From Priestia endophytica DSM 13796 (lineage in GTDB: Bacteria; Bacillota; Bacilli; Bacillales; Bacillaceae_H): a stretch of DNA of 64,000 nt. A model generated the notes under the pieces. The model ran no database searches, had not been told where the DNA came from, and saw nothing but the letters and a program-made list of their open reading frames with translations. Positions 35,470 through 43,779 of the stretch are shown here, piece by piece. Location of the stretch: positions 62,001 through 126,000 of the forward strand of contig NZ_FOXX01000005.1 of assembly GCF_900115845.1 (NCBI RefSeq), in the 5' to 3' direction. The stretch's first letter is position 1. Every line of letters begins with the position of its first letter. A program made the translations under genes and the position numbers.

Positions 35470-35502
35470 AAAAGGGTGAGGCAAATTGTCTCACCTTTTC
35501 TT
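35470..35502 (+). terminator. Terminator of degSU
   Basis: AAAAGGGTGAG pairs with CTCACCTTTT (one bulged G), followed by C and T bases. Confidence 0.75.
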
Positions 35503-35586
35503 GCACATAGAGTAAAAATACATAATAATGGGTATTCTTTCTTTAGAAAGATTTTATACATAGGAAAAATCTGAGGAGGAGCATGA

Positions 35587-36429
35587 GTGAAAACGGCAAT
35601 TATTGTTGATAGTACAGCATATATTCCAAAATCATTGAGAGAAGAAAAGAATATATATAGTATTCCATTAAGCATTATCTTTAATGACAAGCAATACAGA
35701 GAAGAAGAGAATATAACTGCAGAAGAGTTTTACGAGAAAGTAAAACAAGAAAAAATTTTTCCCACAACATCACAACCACCAATTGGTGAGATTGTAGAGT
35801 TATTGAAAGAAATAGCAGTTGATTATGATGAAGCAGTATTTATCACGCTCTCAAGTGGTATTAGCGGTACTTATCAAACCGTTCAGTCTGCAGGGAGAAT
35901 GGTAGAAGGACTGACTGTTTATCCATATGATTCAGAGATAAGCTGCATGGTAGAAGGGTTTTATGCTCTAGAAGGAGCAGATATGGCTGCTCGTGGCAAA
36001 AGTGCAACGGAAATTGTTAAACGTTTTGATGAAATGAAACCGTTCATTAGGGCTTACTTTATTGTGGACGACTTATCACATCTTCAAAGAGGAGGAAGAT
36101 TGAGTGCTGCACAAGCCCTAATTGGCAGTGTTCTTCAAGTCAAACCAATCCTTCATTTTGAAGATACAAAAATTGTTCCATTTGAAAAAATTCGCACAAG
36201 AAAAAAAGCTTTAAAACGAGTGTTAGAGCTTTTTCATGAAGATGCTTTTCAAGGGGTGCCAATTGAAGCAACAGTTATTCATGCTAATCGTCTTCAAGAG
36301 GCGGAAGAACTTTGCAAAGAGATTGAAAATAAATATCCCAATGTAAATGTTAATATTTCTTATTTTGGACCTGTAATAGGTACACATCTAGGTGAAGGTG
36401 CTTTAGGGCTTGGATGGTACCGTAAATAA
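35587..36429 (+). CDS. degV: DegV-family fatty-acid-binding protein (YviA)
   Basis: A 280-residue protein. The N-terminal strand AIIVDSTAYIP, the loop TTSQPPIGE, ITLSSGISGTYQTVQSA and the later VDDLSHLQRGGRLS and VKPILHF all match the DegV family, which binds fatty acids and, in staphylococci, works with fatty acid kinase. The start is GTG 35587 after GAGGAGG (35573-35579). It occupies its usual place between degU and comFA. Flanking terminators at 35470 and 36429 suggest a single-gene unit. Confidence 0.88.
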   Translation: MKTAIIVDSTAYIPKSLREEKNIYSIPLSIIFNDKQYREEENITAEEFYEKVKQEKIFPTTSQPPIGEIVELLKEIAVDYDEAVFITLSSGISGTYQTVQSAGRMVEGLTVYPYDSEISCMVEGFYALEGADMAARGKSATEIVKRFDEMKPFIRAYFIVDDLSHLQRGGRLSAAQALIGSVLQVKPILHFEDTKIVPFEKIRTRKKALKRVLELFHEDAFQGVPIEATVIHANRLQEAEELCKEIENKYPNVNVNISYFGPVIGTHLGEGALGLGWYRK

Positions 36430-36463
36430 AAAAGAACGAGTTTTTATGCTCGTTCTTTTTTAT
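36429..36463 (+). terminator. Terminator of degV
   Basis: A perfect 12-bp stem AAAAAGAACGAG/CTCGTTCTTTTT. Confidence 0.92.
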
Positions 36464-36530
36464 TATCCCTATGAAGACGTTGATAACAAGTTATGAAAAG
36501 TTGATATAGTAAAAAGAAAAGAGGTGTTTT

Positions 36531-38003
36531 ATGCTTTTTACTGTTGAAGATAATAAGCTTGTCTTCTCTCCTCAAGAAGGTCAACCGATTTCCTATCACT
36601 CTACCTACACTTTTTATCCCATAAATGATGCCTACCCTTTTTCACAGAAGCTTCAAGAAGAGTTATCACAACGAAAGTTGCTTCTTACCGAACTTTCAGT
36701 TCCATTTATCACCCTTTATGAGCATTATAAAGAAGGATATGTTCAGATTATAAAAGGAATTAATAAAAAAAAGGATATATGTCAATGTAATCGTTGTGGA
36801 AATACGGTCTTACAAAAGTTTGGAGCATTTCCTTGTTATACATGTAAAGAGATGTGCTTTTATTGTCGTGCTTGCATTGGAATGGGGAGAATCAGCATGT
36901 GCACACCACTTTTTGTTTGGAGTGGTCCTATCTATAAGAAAAGGGAACATCCAGCTTTCTTAGCATGGAACGGTAAACTGTCCGAGATGCAGCAAAAAGG
37001 AGCAGAGGCCATTAAAGAGACAATCCAAGGAAAAGGAGAACTCTTAGTTTGGGCCGCTTGCGGAGCAGGGAAAACAGAAATGCTTTTTGAAGGAATTAAT
37101 TATGCTCTCTCACAAGGAGAGAATGTTCTTATTGCTACACCAAGAGCAGATGTTGTACGTGAATTAAAGCCTCGTATAGCGCAAGCATTTCCTTACTCTT
37201 CTGTTATCGCTTTATATGGAGGCAGTGAAGACAGAGGAAAAAGTGGAGCTATTACGATTTCTACAACTCATCAAATGCTTCGTTATGAAAAAGCATTTGA
37301 TGTAGTAATTGTAGACGAGGTAGATGCTTTTCCATTCTCATATGACAAAATGCTTCAACAAGCGGTAGAAAATGTGAAAAAACAGAGTTGTGCAACAATC
37401 CTCCTCACTGCAACACCGAATCGTCAGTGGCAGCGGGAAATAAGGAGAGGAAGGAGAGATGCCTTTGTTCTACCTGCACGCTATCATCGAAGAGAGATAC
37501 CTGTACCACATATGATTTGGTGTGGAAACTGGAAAAAACAGCTCTTAAAAAACGAGCTTCCATGGAAGCTTAAAAAATGGCTGAAGGAAAGAAGAGAAAA
37601 ACAAGTCTTTTTGTTTGTACCATCGATTGAAGTGATTCCTAAAATTGTGGGAATTATAAAAAAAGGGGAAAAGCAGACAGAAGGAGTCCATGCAGAAGAT
37701 CATGATCGAGAAAAAAAGGTGCTACGGTTTCGAAATGGTGAAACACGCATTTTAGTAACAACTACTATTCTAGAGAGGGGAGTAACAGTCCCTAATATAG
37801 ATGTTGCTGTTTTAGGGGCGGAGGAGGATATTTTTACAGAAAGTGCGCTCGTGCAAATTGGAGGAAGAGTGGGTAGAAGTGCTAATTATCCAAATGGAGA
37901 TGTTACCCTTTTCCATTTCGGCCGAACTCAAGAGATGATTCGGGCAAGAAAACAGATTCTTTCTCTAAACGAGAAAGCGCGTAAGATGGGGCTTATTGAA
38001 TGA
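36531..38003 (+). CDS. comFA: Competence DNA helicase ComFA
   Basis: A 490-residue superfamily 2 helicase. A cysteine-rich zinc region lies near residues 84-124 (CQCNRCG, CYTCKEMCFYCRAC, then C124). Walker A AACGAGKT is at 175-182, Walker B VDEVD near 260, then the LTATP motif, and QIGGRVGRSANYP in the C-terminal helicase domain. ComFA drives single-stranded DNA uptake across the membrane. It overlaps comFC by four bases. In B. subtilis comFB lies between them; here it is absent. Confidence 0.92.
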   Translation: MLFTVEDNKLVFSPQEGQPISYHSTYTFYPINDAYPFSQKLQEELSQRKLLLTELSVPFITLYEHYKEGYVQIIKGINKKKDICQCNRCGNTVLQKFGAFPCYTCKEMCFYCRACIGMGRISMCTPLFVWSGPIYKKREHPAFLAWNGKLSEMQQKGAEAIKETIQGKGELLVWAACGAGKTEMLFEGINYALSQGENVLIATPRADVVRELKPRIAQAFPYSSVIALYGGSEDRGKSGAITISTTHQMLRYEKAFDVVIVDEVDAFPFSYDKMLQQAVENVKKQSCATILLTATPNRQWQREIRRGRRDAFVLPARYHRREIPVPHMIWCGNWKKQLLKNELPWKLKKWLKERREKQVFLFVPSIEVIPKIVGIIKKGEKQTEGVHAEDHDREKKVLRFRNGETRILVTTTILERGVTVPNIDVAVLGAEEDIFTESALVQIGGRVGRSANYPNGDVTLFHFGRTQEMIRARKQILSLNEKARKMGLIE

Positions 38004-38701
38004 ATACCTGCCTATATTGTGAAGGAGTACATACGTCACAGTTTACATTCTCTCACTTTTTGAAAGGGGGGGAAACTGGCCTTTGTGAGCTTTGTCTTAA
38101 GAAATGCTTATTTATTAAAGAACCGTATTGTTTGCTATGCGGACGTAGCCTTCTTCATCTTTCTTCGCAGTTTATTGATCATGATATCTGTAAGGACTGT
38201 GCTGTCTGGAAAACTTCTTCATATAGGGAGATGATGACAAAGAATCGCTCTCTACTGCACTATAATGCTTTTATAAAAGAATGGATGAATCGTTTTAAGT
38301 TCCAAGGAGACTATGCGCTTTTGCTATCTTTTAAAAAGGAGTGGCTTTCCCTTTTCTATCAACACTTTAAGACTTGCTCCCTTATCATCCCTATTCCTCT
38401 CTCAGCAGAACGCCATTTGGAGAGAGGATTCAATCAATCTGAAGCTTTAGCTTCTCTTTTACCTCGACAGATCGTCTCGCCCCTTTCCCGCCTTCATACA
38501 GAAAAACAGTCCCAAAAAAATAAACAAGAGCGTCTACAAGAAGAGCTTTTTACCTTCTCTTCCTCTCGGAAACTCAATAATGAAGAGGTTCTCCTCATTG
38601 ACGATATTTATACAACAGGAGCAACTCTTTATAGAGCAAGTAAGGTGTTAAAACAAAACGGAGCAGGTCTTATTTCAGCAATGACATTAGCAAGAAGCTA
38701 A
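38000..38701 (+). CDS. comFC: ComFC-family phosphoribosyltransferase-like protein
   Basis: A 233-residue protein. The N-terminal part has paired cysteines (C4/C7, C29/C32, C44/C47) of a double-zinc-ribbon, and the C-terminal PRTase-type domain has ERHLERGFNQSEALA, KNKQERLQ and the PRPP-loop LLIDDIYTTGAT. ComFC is needed for DNA uptake together with ComFA. Its ATG overlaps the comFA stop codon (ATGA), so the two are co-translated. Confidence 0.9.
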   Translation: MNTCLYCEGVHTSQFTFSHFLKGGETGLCELCLKKCLFIKEPYCLLCGRSLLHLSSQFIDHDICKDCAVWKTSSYREMMTKNRSLLHYNAFIKEWMNRFKFQGDYALLLSFKKEWLSLFYQHFKTCSLIIPIPLSAERHLERGFNQSEALASLLPRQIVSPLSRLHTEKQSQKNKQERLQEELFTFSSSRKLNNEEVLLIDDIYTTGATLYRASKVLKQNGAGLISAMTLARS

Positions 38702-38793
38702 GATAAACAATTGTAAGAACTATCCGATAAGAAAGGTAACGGCGCGACTTTCTTTTTAGGAGAAGAGCGGAATGAAGGAGCGAAAGGGTAAGA

Positions 38794-39162
38794 ATGTCAC
38801 AACTATTAAACTGTCCGACGTGTGGAAGTCTGTTTATTCAGAATAGCTTTATTAGTGTTTGTAACGATTGCTATAAGGAAGAGATTGCTCACTATGAAAG
38901 AATAGGAGAGTTTATTCGTAATAGAGACAACCGACTCTTAACACTTGAAGAGATAACAGAAGCTACTGGGGTGCCTATACCGCTATTCTATAAGTTTGTT
39001 CGTAAAGGGTGGCTTCAGCTTTCATATTTACCAAATGTATACTACCAATGTGAAGTTTGTCATCAAGAAACGCGTGAAGGAAGGATATGTAATTCTTGTC
39101 GCTATGATTTTAGAAAAGATTTAGAGATTTATGAACGAGAACAAACCTTGAAAAAGGAATAA
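38794..39162 (+). CDS. yvyF: Flagellar-operon zinc-ribbon protein YvyF
   Basis: A 122-residue protein with N-terminal CPTCG...CNDC and C-terminal CEVC...CNSC pairs around a helical core (LLTLEEITEATGVPIPLFYK) resembling a small MerR/HTH-like segment. This is the TIGR03826 family (YvyF), a negative effector of flagellar gene expression in some Bacillus. It stands in the usual place before flgM, 172 bases upstream of it. Confidence 0.86.
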   Translation: MSQLLNCPTCGSLFIQNSFISVCNDCYKEEIAHYERIGEFIRNRDNRLLTLEEITEATGVPIPLFYKFVRKGWLQLSYLPNVYYQCEVCHQETREGRICNSCRYDFRKDLEIYEREQTLKKE

Positions 39163-39260
39163 AGTTCTAGTTCTTTTGTCACGAAAAAACAAATAAAAAG
39201 TAGAAAAAAGAAGAAAAATATGTTATTATTACTATTTTTATCATTTTCCTTAAATTCCTT

Positions 39261-39286
39261 TAAATCCTCTGTTTTTTTACCGATAA
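39261..39286 (+). promoter_or_regulatory. Sigma-D promoter of flgM
   Basis: TAAA (39261-39264), 14 bases, then ACCGATAA (39279-39286), compared with consensus TAAA-N14-16-GCCGATAT. flgM is a sigma-D target in B. subtilis. Confidence 0.65.
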
Positions 39287-39334
39287 TAAAAGAAAGATAA
39301 GATATAGCGGTAATTATTTCGTGAGGTGAGGAAA

Positions 39335-39613
39335 ATGAAGATTAATCCTTTTCATTCATCAGGAATGAATCCATATCAAAACCAAACTGAAAAACAGAGA
39401 CAGGTGGAAAGAACTTCTGTCACAAGACGTGATGAAGTTCAGATATCAACTCAGGCAAAAGAGCTTCAAAAAACAAATAATTTTCAAAATGAACGAGCAG
39501 ATAAGATCGAACGATTAAAGAATCAGGTGCAGAATGGAACGTATAAGGTTGATGCGCATAAAGTAGCGTCTTCACTTGTTGACTATTATAAGAAATTTTC
39601 AAAAGGTGAATAA
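39335..39613 (+). CDS. flgM: Anti-sigma-D factor FlgM
   Basis: A 92-residue protein opening MKINPFHSSGMNPYQNQ, with DEVQISTQAKELQK and the C-terminal sigma-binding helix RIERLKNQVQNGTY-like segment ERLKNQVQNGTYKVDAHKVA followed by SSLVDYYKKF. FlgM holds sigma-D inactive until the hook-basal body is complete. ATG 39335 is chosen, from GAGGTGAGG just upstream. flgN follows after 3 bases. Confidence 0.92.
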   Translation: MKINPFHSSGMNPYQNQTEKQRQVERTSVTRRDEVQISTQAKELQKTNNFQNERADKIERLKNQVQNGTYKVDAHKVASSLVDYYKKFSKGE

Positions 39614-39616
39614 GTA

Positions 39617-40090
39617 ATGAACATAGACCGGTTAGAGGCATTATTAGAAAAGCTTTTATCACTTCATAAAAGTTTATTACATTTAGCTCAACAAAAAACA
39701 GAATGCTTGAAGGAAGAGAACGAAACAATGCTCTCAAAGCTAATGAGTGAGGAGCAGTCTCACATAAAAGCTATAACAAAACTAGAAGAAGCTCGCCGGC
39801 GAGAAGTGTTATTAATATGGGGAGAATCCCTTACACTAGGTGAGATTATCGAGAAACTCCCTCTTCCTCAAAGAGCCAAATATGAGGTACTGAAGGAAGA
39901 GTTGAGCACTTGTCTTTTAGCATTAAAAGAGCGTAATGAACTAAATCAGCAGCTTCTTTATCATTCCCTACAAGTTGTGAATATGACTTTAGATATGTTC
40001 GGCAATCAGCCTAAAAACTTAAATTATCATAGTTCGCAGAAAGAGCGTCCGTCAGCTCCTAGTCGTTCTATGTTTGATAGTAAAGCATAA
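39617..40090 (+). CDS. flgN: Flagellar chaperone FlgN
   Basis: A 157-residue, mostly alpha-helical protein (IDRLEALLEKLLSLHKSLLH, then EEQSHIKAITKLEEARR), matching FlgN, the export chaperone of the hook-filament junction proteins FlgK and FlgL encoded directly downstream. The polar C-terminal tail (SSQKERPSAPSRS) is typical. It is tightly spaced with flgM and flgK. Confidence 0.88.
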   Translation: MNIDRLEALLEKLLSLHKSLLHLAQQKTECLKEENETMLSKLMSEEQSHIKAITKLEEARRREVLLIWGESLTLGEIIEKLPLPQRAKYEVLKEELSTCLLALKERNELNQQLLYHSLQVVNMTLDMFGNQPKNLNYHSSQKERPSAPSRSMFDSKA

Positions 40091-40110
40091 AAGAAACGGA
40101 GGAAAGACTG

Positions 40111-41544
40111 GTGCGTTCTACATTTCAAGGACTTGAAACATCACTGCGGGCTCTTCATGCTCAGCAATCAGCCCTTCAAACAACTGGACAGAATGTTGCG
40201 AATGCCAATACAGCTGGCTATACAAGGCAACGAGTGAATTTGCAAGCAACTTCCCCATATCCTTCGGGTGGGATGAACTCGCCGCAAATAGCAGGAACGA
40301 TAGGAACAGGGGTAGAAGCAAGCTCAATTGAGCGAATTCGTGATCAGTATCTTGATGCTCAATATCGCAGCGGAGAGGCACAAGTTGGTTATGCTGACAT
40401 GGAAAGTAATATCCTTAAGACTGTTGAAGCAATTATGAACGATCAAGAAGGTGCAGGTCTTTCGGGAGCGATGGATGAATTTTGGAGCTCTCTTCAAGAT
40501 CTTAGTATTAACCCAAATGATGAAGGAATTAAAACGGTTGTCCGTGAGAAAGCCGTTTCTTTAACAGACACATTCCATTACTTAAATAGTGCACTAACAA
40601 CTGCACAAGAAGACCTTCAAGCAGAAGTAGATGGAGCAAAAGATGATATTAACTCTATTGCATCTCAGATTGCAGATTTAAATCAAAAAATCGGTGAACT
40701 TGAGCCATCTGGTTACTTGCCAAATGATCTTTATGATCAACGTGATTTGCTTGTTGATAAGCTTTCAAGTTATATGGGTATTAAAGTTGAGCGCACTTCG
40801 TCAGGCAGCGGAGCTAACAGAGCCGCTGCAGGTATCTATACGATTAAGGTAGCTGGAAGCAGTGAAGCACTCGTACAAGGGAATATAGCGAAAAAGGTTG
40901 AGACAGTTTCTAACGGAAGTGATCTAGAAATCCAGATTAATGGTACAACTGTATCTTCAACAGGAAGTTTTCAAAGTTTAATTCGTAACCTTGGCACAGA
41001 TCAAAGCATCTATAAAACAACGATTGATCAGCTTGATCAGCTTGCGCTAACTCTTACAACAGAATTTAATAATATTCATGGGAATGGCTACAAGCAAGAT
41101 GGAGAAAAAGGGAGCGACTTTTTTACGTTTTCATCAGAAAATGCTTCAAGCACAATCACACTTTCAGATGACATTATGAAGAGTACGGATAATATAGCAG
41201 TTGGAGCTGAAGGAAATAAGAAAAGTGATGGAGGAAATGCAGCAAAACTTGCTGAACTTTTAAATCCCAATGTTGGCAAGGGAACAATCAGGTCTGCTTA
41301 TAGTGAAATGATTGGGGAGATTGGTGTAAAAGTCCAAAATGCTAATAGACTAAAAGTAAATAGTGAAAATGTCAGAGATCTTCTTTCAACAAAGCGAGAC
41401 AGCGTTAGCTCGGTTTCTTTAGATGAGGAAATGACAAATATGATTAAGTTTCAACATGCATATAATGCAGCAGCAAGGAGCATGACGGTCATGGATGAGA
41501 TGCTTGACCGAATCATTAATAATATGGGCATTGTTGGCCGCTAG
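40111..41544 (+). CDS. flgK: Flagellar hook-associated protein 1 (FlgK)
   Basis: A 477-residue axial protein. The N-terminal rod/hook signature is LRALHAQQSALQTTGQNVAN followed by ANTAGYTRQRVNL, and the C-terminal helix is DEEMTNMIKFQHAYNAAARS with VMDEMLDRIIN. Start GTG 40111 has GGAGGAAAG upstream. It is somewhat shorter than the B. subtilis protein in the variable middle region. It joins hook and filament together with FlgL. Confidence 0.93.
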   Translation: MRSTFQGLETSLRALHAQQSALQTTGQNVANANTAGYTRQRVNLQATSPYPSGGMNSPQIAGTIGTGVEASSIERIRDQYLDAQYRSGEAQVGYADMESNILKTVEAIMNDQEGAGLSGAMDEFWSSLQDLSINPNDEGIKTVVREKAVSLTDTFHYLNSALTTAQEDLQAEVDGAKDDINSIASQIADLNQKIGELEPSGYLPNDLYDQRDLLVDKLSSYMGIKVERTSSGSGANRAAAGIYTIKVAGSSEALVQGNIAKKVETVSNGSDLEIQINGTTVSSTGSFQSLIRNLGTDQSIYKTTIDQLDQLALTLTTEFNNIHGNGYKQDGEKGSDFFTFSSENASSTITLSDDIMKSTDNIAVGAEGNKKSDGGNAAKLAELLNPNVGKGTIRSAYSEMIGEIGVKVQNANRLKVNSENVRDLLSTKRDSVSSVSLDEEMTNMIKFQHAYNAAARSMTVMDEMLDRIINNMGIVGR

Positions 41545-41557
41545 TGGAGGGAAAACG

Positions 41558-42439
41558 ATGAGAGTAACACAGTCCATGATTTCTCAACATACGTTGCGTA
41601 ATATGAGCAATAGCTATGAGAAACTAATGAATTTACAAGAACGAGCAACAAGTGGTAAGAAGTTGAACCGCCCATCTGATGATCCAATTGGTGCTGTTAA
41701 AAGCTTAAACTACCGAATAAATTTAAACGAGAATAACCAATATAAAGAGAATTTTACAGAAGCCTACAAGTGGCTTGATAACAGCGATGGATCTCTGGAA
41801 GAAGCAAATAAAGTGATGCAACGAATTCGAGAACTTACAGTGAGTGCGTCAAATGGAACAAAACTTGAAGATGAGCGAGAAGCTATTAGACTCGAAGTGA
41901 GCGGACTAAAAGAACATCTTGTTTCAATTGCGAATAAAAACATTGAAGGGAAGTTTCTTTTTAACGGAATAAATACTGGACAAGCGCCAGTAGATAACAA
42001 GAACGGAACAATTGTTGTAGGAGCTAGTGAGAAACCAATATCAATTGAACTATCTAAAGGTTTTCCAATTGATATTAGTACTGATGGAACGGGCGTTTTT
42101 AGTCAAGCTTTCTTTGATAATCTTACAAAGCTTGAACAAAGCTTAGCAGAAGGTTCATCAGGAGAGGAAATTGGTGATCAGCTTTCCGCAATGGATGAAA
42201 ATATTAACTCTATTATAAGCGCTAGAACTCTCATCGGAGCTCGTACAAATCGTCTGGAAATTATGGAAGCACGTTTAAACGAGCAAGGAGAACTTCTTGA
42301 AAAGAAACTTTCAGATGTAGAAGATATAGATTTTGAGAAAGCAATTATGGACCTACAAATGCAGGAGACTGTTCAGCGGGCAGCATTAGCTGTGGGAGCT
42401 AAAATTATGCAGCCGAGTTTAGTAGATTTTCTAGCATAA
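41558..42439 (+). CDS. flgL: Flagellar hook-associated protein 3 (FlgL)
   Basis: A 293-residue flagellin-like axial protein: RVTQSMISQHTLRNMSNSYE, then LQERATSGKKLNRPSDDP near the N-terminus, and the C-terminal heptad region DIDFEKAIMDLQMQETVQRA. ATG 41558 is chosen, with GTGGAGGG upstream. It lies 13 bases after flgK. In B. subtilis yviE lies between flgL and fliW; here only 80 bases separate them. Confidence 0.93.
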   Translation: MRVTQSMISQHTLRNMSNSYEKLMNLQERATSGKKLNRPSDDPIGAVKSLNYRINLNENNQYKENFTEAYKWLDNSDGSLEEANKVMQRIRELTVSASNGTKLEDEREAIRLEVSGLKEHLVSIANKNIEGKFLFNGINTGQAPVDNKNGTIVVGASEKPISIELSKGFPIDISTDGTGVFSQAFFDNLTKLEQSLAEGSSGEEIGDQLSAMDENINSIISARTLIGARTNRLEIMEARLNEQGELLEKKLSDVEDIDFEKAIMDLQMQETVQRAALAVGAKIMQPSLVDFLA

Positions 42440-42444
42440 TAGAC

Positions 42445-42482
42445 AGCAAAAGGCTCGGCATTTACCGGGCTTTCTGTTTAAA
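42445..42482 (+). terminator. Weak terminator after flgL
   Basis: An imperfect stem (AAAGGCTCGG with CCGGGCTTT) around CATTTA, with a mixed T-rich tail. Confidence 0.45.
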
Positions 42483-42519
42483 AACGTCAAAAACAACAAT
42501 ACTATAAAGTGGTGAAAAG

Positions 42520-42954
42520 ATGAAAATAGCAACGAAATATCATGGGGAATTAGAAGTAAATCGTGAAGAGGTGATTACTTTTTCGAAAGGTATTCCTGGT
42601 TTCTTAGAAGAAAAGAAATTTACTCTTTTACCTCTCAATGATGAAGACGTCTTCTTTTTACTTCAGTCTTTAAAAACACCAGATTTAGCTTTTGTGATTG
42701 CAGATCCGTTTGCTTTTTATAAAGAATATGACTTCAACCTAGCTTCGCATTATATGACAGAACTTGATATTACCTCAGAGAAAAATGTAATGGTCTATGC
42801 TTTTGTAACAATAATGGACCCATTTTTGGAGTCTACTATTAATTTACAAGCACCGCTTATTTTAAATCGTGAACAAAAAAGAGGAAGACAAATTATTTTA
42901 ACAGGCACGGATTATAAAACTAAACATCCACTCTTTCGGAAGATGATGAAGTAG
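42520..42954 (+). CDS. fliW: Flagellar assembly factor FliW
   Basis: A 144-residue protein with family motifs [42 protein letters not shown] and GRQIIL. FliW binds flagellin (Hag) and, when free, sequesters CsrA, so it couples filament export to hag translation. csrA follows after 11 bases. No hag gene is present nearby, so its partner must be encoded elsewhere if motility is kept. Confidence 0.92.
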   Translation: MKIATKYHGELEVNREEVITFSKGIPGFLEEKKFTLLPLNDEDVFFLLQSLKTPDLAFVIADPFAFYKEYDFNLASHYMTELDITSEKNVMVYAFVTIMDPFLESTINLQAPLILNREQKRGRQIILTGTDYKTKHPLFRKMMK

Positions 42955-42965
42955 GGGGGATCTTT

Positions 42966-43193
42966 TTGCTTGTCTTAACACGAAAAGTTGGCGAAAGTAT
43001 CCGAATTGGAGAAGATATTGAACTGAAAATTGTAGATATTGATGGAGAACAAATTAAGCTAGGGATCAATGCTCCCAAACATATTGAAGTTCATAGGCAA
43101 GAAGTGTACGAAGCAATCCAAACGGAAAATGAGCAAGCTGCAAGTCTTGAAGAAAATCTTATGAATATATTTAAGAATATGAACAATCCTTAA
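42966..43193 (+). CDS. csrA: Carbon storage/translation regulator CsrA
   Basis: A 75-residue protein with the complete CsrA core: [20 protein letters not shown], then [20 protein letters not shown]. The start is TTG 42966, with the GGGGGG stretch at 42954-42959. In Bacillus CsrA represses translation of hag mRNA and is antagonised by FliW, encoded just upstream. Confidence 0.93.
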   Translation: MLVLTRKVGESIRIGEDIELKIVDIDGEQIKLGINAPKHIEVHRQEVYEAIQTENEQAASLEENLMNIFKNMNNP

Positions 43194-43221
43194 GAGAGTC
43201 TCCTTAAAGGGCTCTTTTTTT
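43192..43221 (+). terminator. Probable terminator of the flagellar operon
   Basis: An imperfect stem (AAGAGAG...CTCTT) followed by seven T; it overlaps the csrA stop. Confidence 0.6.
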
Positions 43222-43293
43222 AATAAAACGAGGCGACGTTCCTATATCATCCTAAACCTCTTTTTGTTAGTATTTCTGTAAAGGAGGAACGCA

Positions 43294-43551
43294 ATGTCTT
43301 ATGGAAATTACGAACGAAATCTATCCCTTTTCGTTATAGGTTTATTCTTTGCTTTTTTGACCATTTTGTTTCCCCTTCTTGCGCTGATAACGTCGAGGGA
43401 ACTTTTTTTAGACTTAATGGGTGTCACACTAGGAATTTCTCTTATCATTTGGGGTTTACATAAACTGAAAAGTTCAAAGGGAAAAGGACTTAGACGCATT
43501 TTAATTGGAGGAGCTATTTTTATCTTCCTTATGATTAAGCTGTTTTTATGA
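43294..43551 (+). CDS. Small membrane protein of unknown function
   Basis: An 85-residue protein with three hydrophobic segments (about 9-30, 36-53 and 68-85) and a basic loop KLKSSKGKGLRR. AAAGGAGGA precedes the ATG with good spacing, so it is probably a real gene. I do not recognise the family. It occupies the place where hag would be expected and lies just before the TPP riboswitch. Confidence 0.6.
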   Translation: MSYGNYERNLSLFVIGLFFAFLTILFPLLALITSRELFLDLMGVTLGISLIIWGLHKLKSSKGKGLRRILIGGAIFIFLMIKLFL

Positions 43552-43555
43552 ACGT

Positions 43556-43584
43556 TTGCAATAAAAAAAGTATTATGATAATAA
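43556..43584 (+). promoter_or_regulatory. Promoter of the TPP-controlled operon
   Basis: TTGCAA (43556-43561), a 17-bp spacer and TAATAA (43579-43584), immediately before the riboswitch. Confidence 0.55.
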
Positions 43585-43597
43585 TAGAGAAGTAAGA

Positions 43598-43682
43598 CTG
43601 CTAGGGGTGCCGTGAAAGGCTGAGAGAGACGAGTGTCTTGACCCTTACACCTGATCTAGGTAATGCTAGCGAAGGGAAGTGG
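43598..43682 (+). promoter_or_regulatory. TPP (thiamine pyrophosphate) riboswitch
   Basis: The THI-box core is present in order: CTAGGGGTGC, GGCTGAGA, GACCCTTACACCTGATC and CTAGCGAAGGGAAG. It precedes genes for thiamine-pyrimidine salvage and is followed by a terminator hairpin, so control by TPP-dependent premature termination is expected. Confidence 0.95.
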
Positions 43683-43721
43683 TTGGCGAATTGTTTTATT
43701 AGGCATTCGTACATAATCACA

Positions 43722-43750
43722 CCCCTTCACATTGTGAAGGGGTTTTTTCG
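43722..43750 (+). terminator. Riboswitch expression-platform terminator
   Basis: CCCCTTCAC and GTGAAGGGG (43722-43730 with 43734-43742) and six T, 30 bases before the ylmB start. Confidence 0.9.
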
Positions 43751-43779
43751 TTTCCTTCGCTCTAATAAGGAGTGAAAGT